Position numbers and translations under genes: made by a program
Notes under the pieces: generated by a model
Seen by the model: only the letters and a program-made list of their open reading frames with translations
Told to the model about the DNA's origin: nothing
The model's database searches: none
Part shown: piece after piece, positions 5,296 through 9,828 of the stretch
Layout: each line of letters opens with the position of its first letter
How positions within the stretch are numbered: the stretch's first letter is position 1
Assembly: GCA_964468725.1 (NCBI GenBank)
Contig: CAYXVU010000229.1
Span: 1 to 9,828, forward strand
DNA from: CAYXVU01 sp964468725
GTDB taxonomy: Bacteria > Acidobacteriota > Blastocatellia > UBA7656
Reading direction: 5' to 3'
DNA length: 9,828 nucleotides

Positions 5296-6279
5296 TTACA
5301 GACTCGCAGCCGGAAGCAAGCCTTTGATGTCGCGCACGACACGGGCGACATCGTCTTGATCGCCGAGCGCCATCATAAAAAACTTATAGCCGTTGTGGAA
5401 ACAGACCAGCCCGTTGCCGAAGAGCCAGATGCTTGACAGCAACGGGTTGCCGCCCAACACCAGATTGATTGGAAATCCGGTTACAGCACCGCCCGTGAAG
5501 GCTTCTGCAACCAACCCTGCACCTGCCGCAATGCTGAAAGCGCCGAGCAACGGCGCTCCGACATACTTGGCCGCGTCGCGTTGGAATTTGATGCGTGCGC
5601 GCTCCGCCTCATCGAGTTGACCCTCGCGGATCAGTTCTTCTTGTCGTTTGAGGTAGGCTTCGTATTTTCCTGAAAGTTTTCTCAGCCCATAGGGAACAAC
5701 CGCCGAATGAAAGAGCCAGTTGCCCGCGCCGCCTGCGCCGAGCAAGGTCACATCCAATGCTGAAAACGCCGTGCCCGCGCGCGTCCCGGCAATCAAGGCC
5801 AGCGAGACGATGGTCGCTTTGCCGGGATGCTCTTTGATCCAATCGCGCGCGGTCGTGAGGGCGCTCAAAACCGAAGCGGGCAAGCGCGCCGCCGAGACGC
5901 TGGTTTTGGCCGCGCCGGTCGCCGTTTCATAATAGCCTTTGGCTTCTCCGAAGATGTCGTTGGCCGTCGTCTTGGCATCATCAATCACCTCTCCGGCTTT
6001 TTTTTTAATGCCAGTATCGGTCAACGTCTGATCAACTTTGTCAGCCGCTTTCTTCGCCGTATCGCTGACGCGCTCGGTGATTTTGTACTCTTCGTTGATG
6101 CGCGTCGCTTCGTTGCGCGCCGCGTCAATGCCGGAGGTGACCACATCCGCGCCTTTGCGCAGCGCATCGGTGGCAGCTTGTGTTCCTTTATTCACCTTGC
6201 CCGTGACGTCGTACTTTTCATCAATGTCGCGCGCCGTTTGTTCGATCCGACGGCGCAGTTCATCCAGTTTGCTCGGCAT
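5296..6279 (-). CDS. LEA/apolipoprotein-like helical protein with C-terminal membrane domain
   Basis: The 327-residue product has two parts. Residues 1 to about 130 are a charged, Ala- and Lys-rich amphipathic helix region with an internal repeat: DEKYDVTGKVNKGTQAATDA (20-39) and NEEYKITERVSDTAKKAADK (62-81). A third, weaker unit is near GEAKGYYETATGAAK. This resembles late-embryogenesis-abundant or apolipoprotein-like proteins and may lie along a membrane surface. Residues about 153-200 and 238-305 are hydrophobic and Gly/Ala-rich, consistent with three or more membrane segments, separated by a charged coiled-coil hairpin (YLKRQEELIREGQLDEAERA, 209-228). I know no function; envelope or stress roles are guesses. 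The start is firm: AAGGAGC (6288-6294) lies about eight bases upstream. It is the first gene of a probable four-gene operon; a TATCAT at 6370-6375 on the minus strand could be its -10 box. An A9 run encodes KKK at about residues 92-94. Confidence 0.75.
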   Translation of the reverse strand: MPSKLDELRRRIEQTARDIDEKYDVTGKVNKGTQAATDALRKGADVVTSGIDAARNEATRINEEYKITERVSDTAKKAADKVDQTLTDTGIKKKAGEVIDDAKTTANDIFGEAKGYYETATGAAKTSVSAARLPASVLSALTTARDWIKEHPGKATIVSLALIAGTRAGTAFSALDVTLLGAGGAGNWLFHSAVVPYGLRKLSGKYEAYLKRQEELIREGQLDEAERARIKFQRDAAKYVGAPLLGAFSIAAGAGLVAEAFTGGAVTGFPINLVLGGNPLLSSIWLFGNGLVCFHNGYKFFMMALGDQDDVARVVRDIKGLLPAASL

Positions 6280-6473
6280 ACGATTTTGCTCCTTCGCTTA
6301 GTGTACGCGATGCTTTGTGGCTTAGTTCAGTCCTTCCGGCGACCTCTAACCGGCAACTGAAACCGCACGATGATAATGGAGTCAGGATAACGCGAAAGAG
6401 CCAATCGGCTTCTTTCCCTTCCTCTCTGCGTTTGCCTTTCCACCCCTCTGTCTTCATCGCCTCCCTTGCGCGG

Positions 6474-6497
6474 CACTCGTCATTGGTCACTCGTCAT
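6474..6497. repeat. 10-bp direct repeat overlapping the deacetylase stop codon
   Basis: CACTCGTCAT occurs at 6474-6483 and 6488-6497, separated by TGGT (period 14). On the minus strand it encodes the deacetylase C-terminus MTSDQ and the TGA stop itself. The spread of a short intergenic repeat into the 3' end of the gene would explain this tail, which lies beyond the conserved domain. Confidence 0.6.
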
Positions 6498-7388
6498 CAC
6501 CGACCGCGCCACGCGAAGGGTGTTGCAATGTGCTTCGACCGTGTCGGCGACGTTGCGAGCATAGCCGCCGCCGAGCGTGATGACGCACGGCAACCCCCGC
6601 AGGCGGCAAGCCGCAAAGACCATTCTATCGCGTTCGCCGAGCCCTGCGAACGTCAAGGCCAATCGTCCCAGACGATCACCCTGATAGGGGTCAACCCCGG
6701 CTTGATAAAAGACGATGTCGGGGCGAAAGCGATCCAATATGAGCGGGAGGTGTTCAGCCAACAAGCGCAAATACTCGTCGTCTTCCGTACGGTCGGCAAG
6801 CGCGATATCGAGCGTGCTTTGTTGCTTGATGAGCGGGTAATTCTTTTCGCCATGCAGAGACAGGGTGAAGACTTCCGGATCGTTGGCGAAGATCGCTGCT
6901 GTGCCATTGCCTTGATGGACATCGCAATCAACGACGGCGGCGCGGCGTATCAAACCTTCGGCGCGCAACAGCCGAATGGCGACGGCGATGTCATTGAGCA
7001 CGCAAAAGCCTTCGCCGTGATCGGCAAACGCATGATGAGTGCCGCCGCCGAGGTTAGCGCTGATGCCCTCCGTCAGAGCCGCACGCGCTGCCGCAACCGT
7101 TCCCGCCACTGAGAAGCGCGAACGCGAAACCAAGAGTTCAGACCACGGCAAACCGAGACGCCGAAGCTCGCGCTCGCTCAACCTTCCTTCCACCAAACGG
7201 TCGTAATACTCCGGCGTGTGCACCAACAAGATCGTCTCTCGCTCAGCAGGCGCAGGCTCGCCAACTCTCTGTGCATCGAGCGTGCCTTCTGCGATCAATT
7301 GGTTGCGAATCCGCGCATACTTGCTGATGGGAAACGTATGCCCTTCCGGCAAGTTGATGACGTAGCGGTCTGAGTAGAAGGCTTGCAT
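6480..7388 (-). CDS. Histone deacetylase/AcuC-fold zinc deacetylase
   Basis: The 302-residue product matches the arginase-fold histone deacetylase family, which removes acetyl groups from lysines, acetylated polyamines or other acetylamides in the cytoplasm. Visible motifs are GGGTHHAF (114-121) with the catalytic His pair H118/H119, GFCVLNDIAVA (127-137), VVDCDVHQGNGT (152-163) with zinc ligands D156 and H158, AGVDPYQGD (230-238) with third ligand D233, and LGGGYA (272-277) with transition-state Tyr Y276. All key residues are present. The compact length and the start (FYSDRYVINLPEGHTFPISK) resemble the class IV/HDAC11-like bacterial group. The substrate cannot be read from sequence; protein or acetyl-CoA-synthetase deacetylation (AcuC-like) is possible, but no acs or acu gene is near. 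The ATG has no good Shine-Dalgarno sequence. The upstream region consists of short repeats, and the last five residues are repeat-derived. Confidence 0.92.
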   Translation of the reverse strand: MQAFYSDRYVINLPEGHTFPISKYARIRNQLIAEGTLDAQRVGEPAPAERETILLVHTPEYYDRLVEGRLSERELRRLGLPWSELLVSRSRFSVAGTVAAARAALTEGISANLGGGTHHAFADHGEGFCVLNDIAVAIRLLRAEGLIRRAAVVDCDVHQGNGTAAIFANDPEVFTLSLHGEKNYPLIKQQSTLDIALADRTEDDEYLRLLAEHLPLILDRFRPDIVFYQAGVDPYQGDRLGRLALTFAGLGERDRMVFAACRLRGLPCVITLGGGYARNVADTVEAHCNTLRVARSVMTSDQ

Positions 7389-7405
7389 CGTCCGTTTTAC
7401 GGTAT

Positions 7406-7455
7406 CAGATTGCAGATTGAAGATTACAGGTCGAAAGCTGAAGGTCGAAGGTTGA
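7406..7455. repeat. Two adjacent short tandem repeats (7-mer x3 and 14-mer x2)
   Basis: CAGATTG at 7406-7412 and 7413-7419 is followed by the variant AAGATTA at 7420-7426. Then AGGTCGAAAGCTGA (7428-7441) is followed by AGGTCGAAGGTTGA (7442-7455), 12 of 14 bases identical. The array starts 18 bases upstream of the deacetylase ATG, in the space where its promoter would lie. Confidence 0.65.
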
Positions 7456-7540
7456 ATGACCTGGCCTTGCCGCAGGCAAGCAGATGAGAAGGTCGCCGCT
7501 TGCGTTCTCTCTGTATCACCCCATCACCCCTTCGGCGGAG

Positions 7541-7647
7541 GAATTCAAGAATTCAGCATTCAAGAATTCAGCAGGGGAAATGATGCGGCTTCGCCGTTTC
7601 CCGATTCATTCTGAATTCCTCGAATTCCTTGAATTCCCTGAATTTCT
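7541..7647. repeat. GAATTC-rich imperfect inverted repeat with internal direct repeats
   Basis: Six GAATTC hexamers start at 7541, 7549, 7564, 7613, 7622 and 7631. The left arm holds a perfect 14-bp direct repeat, ATTCAAGAATTCAG, at 7543-7556 and 7558-7571. The right arm holds a 9-bp unit of the type TGAATTCCT four times (7612-7647). GAATTCAG (7564-7571) pairs with CTGAATTC (7611-7618). Inside, GGGAAA (7575-7580) pairs with TTTCCC (7597-7602) and CGGC (7586-7589) with GCCG (7593-7596) around a TTC loop. It lies about 40 bases downstream of the thioesterase stop, so as RNA it could form a long 3' hairpin. Confidence 0.75.
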
Positions 7648-7671
7648 TCCCTCACCCCTTTATCCCGTCAT

Positions 7672-7705
7672 CTCTTCATCCCTCTCACCCTGCTGCCTCT
7701 TCATC
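7672..7705. repeat. 9-bp direct repeat bracketing the thioesterase stop codon
   Basis: CTCTTCATC occurs at 7672-7680 and 7697-7705, on either side of the TGA (complement of 7685-7687). The right copy encodes part of the thioesterase tail (RDEEAAG). A related TCTTCATCGC also occurs at 6451-6460 downstream of the deacetylase gene and at 7699-7708. Confidence 0.5.
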
Positions 7706-8104
7706 GCGTATGGGGATGGGATGGCGATTATCGTCAACCGCGACATAGATGACTTCGGCTTCGGTGACTCGCACGCGCTCGCGCGGATGGCGCACGCGCT
7801 CGGCTTCGACGATGACTTTGATGCTGATCGAAGTGCGACCAATCTTCAGCAACTCTGTGTAAAAGCTGACCAGATCGCCAACGAATACTGGCGCGACGAA
7901 GACGACTTCATGCATCGCTACCGTGACAATCGGTTTGGTCGTGTGTTTGCGAACTTCGATTGCGCCCGCAAGGTCAATGTAACTGAGAATGACGCCGCCG
8001 AAGATTGTGCCGTGCGCGTTGGTATCTTTAGGCATTAAGACGACGCGAATGGCCGGATCGCCGCAGGGCGTTTCCGTAAGGCTCTCATTACCGGATTCGT
8101 TCAC
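7685..8104 (-). CDS. YciA-type hotdog-fold acyl-CoA thioesterase
   Basis: YciA-type enzymes hydrolyse acyl-CoA to free acid and CoA in the cytoplasm and are thought to balance the acyl-CoA pool. Counting from the GTG at 8104 the product has 139 residues. The hotdog signature is VVLMPKDTNAHGTIFGGVIL (21-40), followed by SYIDLAGAI, with D44 at the position of the YciA catalytic Asp. VTVAMHEVVFVAPVFVGDLV and a final strand AEVIYVAVDDN complete the single hotdog domain; hexamer formation is typical of the family. The start is uncertain. A TTG at 8110 is in frame, but it would lie upstream of the transcript start predicted from the TTGACA/TAGGCT promoter, and the next ATG lies inside the conserved motif, so GTG 8104 is preferred. 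The mRNA would then be nearly leaderless. The gene diverges from the Nudix gene. The C-terminal tail runs into a short repeat. Confidence 0.9.
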   Translation of the reverse strand: MNESGNESLTETPCGDPAIRVVLMPKDTNAHGTIFGGVILSYIDLAGAIEVRKHTTKPIVTVAMHEVVFVAPVFVGDLVSFYTELLKIGRTSISIKVIVEAERVRHPRERVRVTEAEVIYVAVDDNRHPIPIRDEEAAG

Positions 8105-8111
8105 GGGCAAC

Positions 8112-8141
8112 AGCCTAGCGAAGACGTTCGGCGAGTGTCAA
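8112..8141 (-). promoter_or_regulatory. Putative sigma70-type promoter of the thioesterase gene
   Basis: A perfect TTGACA -35 (complement of 8136-8141) and TAGGCT (complement of 8112-8117, 3/6 to the -10 consensus) are 18 bases apart. The expected start near 8105 coincides with the GTG at 8104, which excludes the TTG at 8110 and predicts a leaderless message. The -35 is strong, the -10 weak. Confidence 0.4.
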
Positions 8142-8172
8142 CGCACTCCCCTTGCGCTCTTGGATTCGCCCA

Positions 8173-8201
8173 TTGACCTGTGCCGGATGCGATGCTACCT
8201 T
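8173..8201 (+). promoter_or_regulatory. Possible promoter of the Nudix gene
   Basis: TTGACC (8173-8178, 5/6) and TACCTT (8196-8201, 3/6) are 17 bases apart. The predicted start falls at about 8208, next to the ATG at 8209, which has no Shine-Dalgarno sequence. It is weak on its own, but consistent with the pattern at the divergent thioesterase gene. Confidence 0.3.
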
Positions 8202-8208
8202 CGCTGCC

Positions 8209-8643
8209 ATGCAGGAGAGCAACAGTCCCAAAGAGAAACTCGCAGCCGGTGGCATCGTCCTGCGCGATATGGGCAGTGCGTCGGCGCGTGTGTTGTTAGT
8301 GCACCGCCCGGAATACGGTGATTGGTCTTATCCCAAAGGCGGCGTTGAGGGCGATGAGTCGCTCGAAGATGCGGCGTTGCGCGAAGTCCGAGAAGAGACG
8401 GGCATCACAGCCCGCATTCTTCGCAAACTCTCAATCTCGCGCTACGATTACCGGACACGCCGAGGCGGCATCCGACCGAAGGCTGTGCACTACTTTTTGA
8501 TGGAGCCGCTGACCGCAGAGATCAAAGTAGACGGTCACGAAGTTGATCATGCCGACTGGTTCGAGTTGGCTGAGGCGATGGGCAAGCTCAGTTATGCAGA
8601 TGATCTCGAGACCCTCGCCGCGTTGTTGGTTCCCAAGACTTGA
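8209..8643 (+). CDS. Nudix hydrolase (MutT/Ap4A-hydrolase-like)
   Basis: The 144-residue product carries a complete Nudix box, GX5EX7REUXEEXGU, at residues 44-66: G44, E50, then REVREETGI (58-66). The Glu residues bind Mg for cleavage of a nucleoside diphosphate linked to another group. The N-terminal AAGGIVLR strand and YGDWSYPKGGVEGDESLED around the box resemble the diadenosine-polyphosphate/DIPP-like and MutT-like branch, but the substrate cannot be fixed. The ATG at 8209 is chosen because it starts just before the domain; the frame is open further upstream to a TTG at 8152, but that extension (MRSWIRPLTCAGCDATFA) is not domain-like. No ribosome binding site is seen, and a possible promoter abuts the start. 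The SAM hydrolase gene follows after 129 bases, with its own ribosome binding site and a TATAGAAT near 8722 that might be a -10 box. Confidence 0.9.
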   Translation: MQESNSPKEKLAAGGIVLRDMGSASARVLLVHRPEYGDWSYPKGGVEGDESLEDAALREVREETGITARILRKLSISRYDYRTRRGGIRPKAVHYFLMEPLTAEIKVDGHEVDHADWFELAEAMGKLSYADDLETLAALLVPKT

Positions 8644-8762
8644 GGCAGGTTGCGGCGCTGGTGCGGCCATCGCTTCGGAGAAGGTTGCCAAAATATATCG
8701 CTGAAGACCTCCGCACTTGGGTATAGAATAAACTCCCCCACAAGAATCCGACTTCGTCTATT

Positions 8763-8769
8763 GGAGAAG
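8763..8769 (+). promoter_or_regulatory. Ribosome binding site deciding the SAM hydrolase start
   Basis: GGAGAAG lies with its GGAG core six bases before the ATG at 8773. The frame is open back to 8650, but this site and the conserved N-terminus (RRPLITLTTDFG) show that translation begins at 8773. Confidence 0.7.
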
Positions 8770-8772
8770 CGC

Positions 8773-9573
8773 ATGGCTGAACGCAGACCGCTGATTACGC
8801 TGACGACCGATTTCGGTGAAGCCGATTATTATGTGCCTGCCATGAAGGGGGTGATCGCCTCGCTCCATCCGGCAGCAGAGATAATTGACCTCACCCATAA
8901 CATCCCGCCACACGATATCTATACGGCGGCCTTTACCTTGCTCTGTTGCTACAAGGATTTTCCACGTATGACGGTGCATATGGTCGTCGTTGATCCGACG
9001 GTCGGGTCGAATCGCCGTCCGCTGTTGGTGATGACCGACGAGTACAATTTCATTGGCCCGGATAACGGCGTCTTCAGCTATATCTATCAACGCGAGCGGG
9101 TCAACCGCGTTGTTCATCTGACGACCGAACACTACTTTCGCACGCCGGTATCGAGCACCTTTCACGGGCGCGACATCTTTGCGCCCTGCGCGGCCTATGC
9201 CTCGAAATTGGTAGATTGGACGAAGATGGGAGAAGAGATCAGCGACCCGGTGCGCTTCAACACCCCGACCCCGCAGGTAGTTTCGGAGAGACTGATTCGC
9301 GGTGCGGTGATTCATGTAGACCGCTTCGGCAACATCATCACCAACATCACCAAAGCCGAATTGAATTACGAACGGGTGCATGCTGGAGCGCGCGTGCGCC
9401 TCGGCAAACACGAAGCGTCGCGCCTCTTGACTCACTATGCCGAAGCGAATGCCAACGAGTTATTCGCCTATTTCGGCAGCGCGGGATTTTTAGAACTCGC
9501 CATCGCGCGCCAACCGGCGGCGCGCGTCATCGAGGCGCGCCGCGGCATTGAAGTCGAGGTCATCGTGCCGTGA
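8773..9573 (+). CDS. SAM hydroxide adenosyltransferase (SAM hydrolase, DUF62 family)
   Basis: Enzymes of this family split S-adenosylmethionine with water-derived hydroxide into adenosine and methionine; they are homologues of fluorinase and chlorinase. The 266-residue product shows the family blocks in order: LITLTTDFGEADYYVPAMKG (7-26), IDLTHNIPPHDI (38-49), VVVDPTVGSNRRPLLV (71-86), FIGPDNGVFSYI (93-104), SSTFHGRDIFAPCAA (127-141), and in the C-terminal barrel GAVIHVDRFGNIITNI. D74, R81 and H131 fit the Asp-Arg-His triad of the hydroxide-using enzymes, with the Asp-Arg spacing of seven seen in the archaeal protein PH0463. These residues favour hydrolase over halogenase. The location is cytoplasmic. 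The physiological role in bacteria is unsettled; SAM turnover is likely. The start is set by the ribosome binding site at 8763. It ends with EVEVIVP and then 178 bases without a gene. Confidence 0.92.
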   Translation: MAERRPLITLTTDFGEADYYVPAMKGVIASLHPAAEIIDLTHNIPPHDIYTAAFTLLCCYKDFPRMTVHMVVVDPTVGSNRRPLLVMTDEYNFIGPDNGVFSYIYQRERVNRVVHLTTEHYFRTPVSSTFHGRDIFAPCAAYASKLVDWTKMGEEISDPVRFNTPTPQVVSERLIRGAVIHVDRFGNIITNITKAELNYERVHAGARVRLGKHEASRLLTHYAEANANELFAYFGSAGFLELAIARQPAARVIEARRGIEVEVIVP

Positions 9574-9676
9574 CGGTTCGGTTTGCCGGTGAAGGACGCG
9601 GGCGAAGAGGCTGAGAAGGCAGGTGGCAATCTGGCTTCCAACTATCTCTCAGATTCGTGCCGGAACAGGGGTAGGA

Positions 9677-9715
9677 CGCAGGCCAACGCTTGCGCCCTTT
9701 TGCACGCGGCCTGCG
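9677..9715. repeat. 8-bp inverted repeat between convergent genes (possible terminator)
   Basis: CGCAGGCC (9677-9684) and GGCCTGCG (9708-9715) are perfect complements with a 23-base spacer. A second small hairpin, AGCGC-TGGG-GCGCT, follows at 9718-9731. Both lie between the convergent SAM hydrolase and epimerase genes, where a two-way terminator is expected. No T-tract follows, so a rho-independent terminator is uncertain. The rest of 9574-9751 shows no gene. Confidence 0.35.
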
Positions 9716-9751
9716 AAAGCGCTGGGGCGCTCTTCCCGATGGCCGATCTCC

Positions 9752-9828
9752 TCATCTCGCTTGGTAGTTCTCGATTGCGTCAACGATGCGCCGCGCCGCT
9801 TGGCCGTCCCACAGTTCGGGCACGCGCG
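9752..9828 (-). CDS. wecB: C-terminal end of a probable UDP-N-acetylglucosamine 2-epimerase (non-hydrolysing)
   Basis: Only the last 24 codons lie in the window; the gene starts beyond the right edge. The tail reads RVPELWDGQAARRIVDAIE and then NYQAR before TGA. The P-x-LWDG-x-AAxRIV pattern is the usual C-terminal helix of bacterial UDP-GlcNAc 2-epimerases, which interconvert UDP-GlcNAc and UDP-ManNAc for cell-surface polysaccharides. The evidence is short, so another GT-B-fold enzyme cannot be excluded. Confidence 0.6.
   Translation of the reverse strand, partial: RVPELWDGQAARRIVDAIENYQAR

Larger units (their letters stand above)
7389..7684. other. Repeat-filled intergenic region of about 300 bp
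   Basis: No gene is supported between the deacetylase start and the thioesterase stop; the open frames here are low-complexity. The region is a patchwork of short degenerate repeats: 7-mers and 14-mers at 7406-7455, CATCACCCC-type tracts near 7517-7530, the GAATTC-rich inverted repeat at 7541-7647, and CTCTTCATC repeats at 7672-7705. It must also carry the deacetylase promoter, if that gene has its own, and the end of the thioesterase transcript. Confidence 0.7.

Noticed and set aside
6315..7112. Plus-strand open frame of 265 codons
   Set aside because: Antisense to the deacetylase, whose catalytic motifs are all intact; its product has no recognisable pattern.
7406..7647. CRISPR array
   Set aside because: Units are 7-15 bases with no spacers of uniform length, and no cas gene is near.
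7484..8038. Plus-strand open frame of 184 codons
   Set aside because: Its first third is the low-complexity repeat region (EFLEFLEFPEF) and the rest is antisense to the thioesterase.
8758..9435. Minus-strand open frame of 225 codons
   Set aside because: Shadow of the SAM hydrolase, which has all family motifs on the plus strand.

Overview
The window is chromosomal, gene-dense bacterial DNA with a GC content in the mid-50s by eye. It holds about a dozen genes on both strands and no rRNA, tRNA, CRISPR array, transposase or phage gene. The gene mix (a secreted protein built of carboxypeptidase-regulatory-like domains, a retropepsin-like protease, a bacterial histone-deacetylase-fold enzyme, a SAM hydrolase) and the short degenerate intergenic repeats resemble Acidobacteriota, perhaps Blastocatellia. 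That placement is an inference from gene content and was not tested by any search.

Layout. The left edge cuts rsmD (16S rRNA methyltransferase, minus strand). It diverges from a two-gene plus-strand unit (395-1389): an exported beta-sandwich protein and a small excisionase-type HTH protein whose GTG start overlaps the previous stop. An unrecognised minus-strand gene (1425-1814) follows. Next comes a TerC/YgdQ-type membrane protein (1940-2710) that has a good promoter and ribosome binding site but is cut by one in-frame TGA. Upstream of it is a run of four closely spaced minus-strand genes, probably one operon. In transcription order these are an LEA-like membrane-anchored protein (6279-5296), an exported aspartic protease with two DTG motifs (5274-4270), a homoserine dehydrogenase without an ACT domain (4242-3241) and a four-helix membrane protein (3189-2797).

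Further right are a histone deacetylase/AcuC-fold deacetylase (7388-6480) and a YciA-type acyl-CoA thioesterase (8104-7685), both on the minus strand. They are separated by about 300 bases of short tandem and inverted repeats rich in GAATTC. A Nudix hydrolase (8209-8643) and a SAM hydroxide adenosyltransferase (8773-9573) lie on the plus strand. The right edge holds the last 24 codons of a probable UDP-GlcNAc 2-epimerase on the minus strand.

How the genes work together. Most are housekeeping or metabolic, and I see no defence island, biosynthetic cluster or other clearly new multi-gene system. The points that deserve a second look are the nonsense codon in the TerC gene, the bilobed protease and its envelope-protein neighbour, the repeats that run into two stop codons, the unusual substrate-site motifs of the homoserine dehydrogenase, and promoters placed so close to several starts that the mRNAs may be leaderless.
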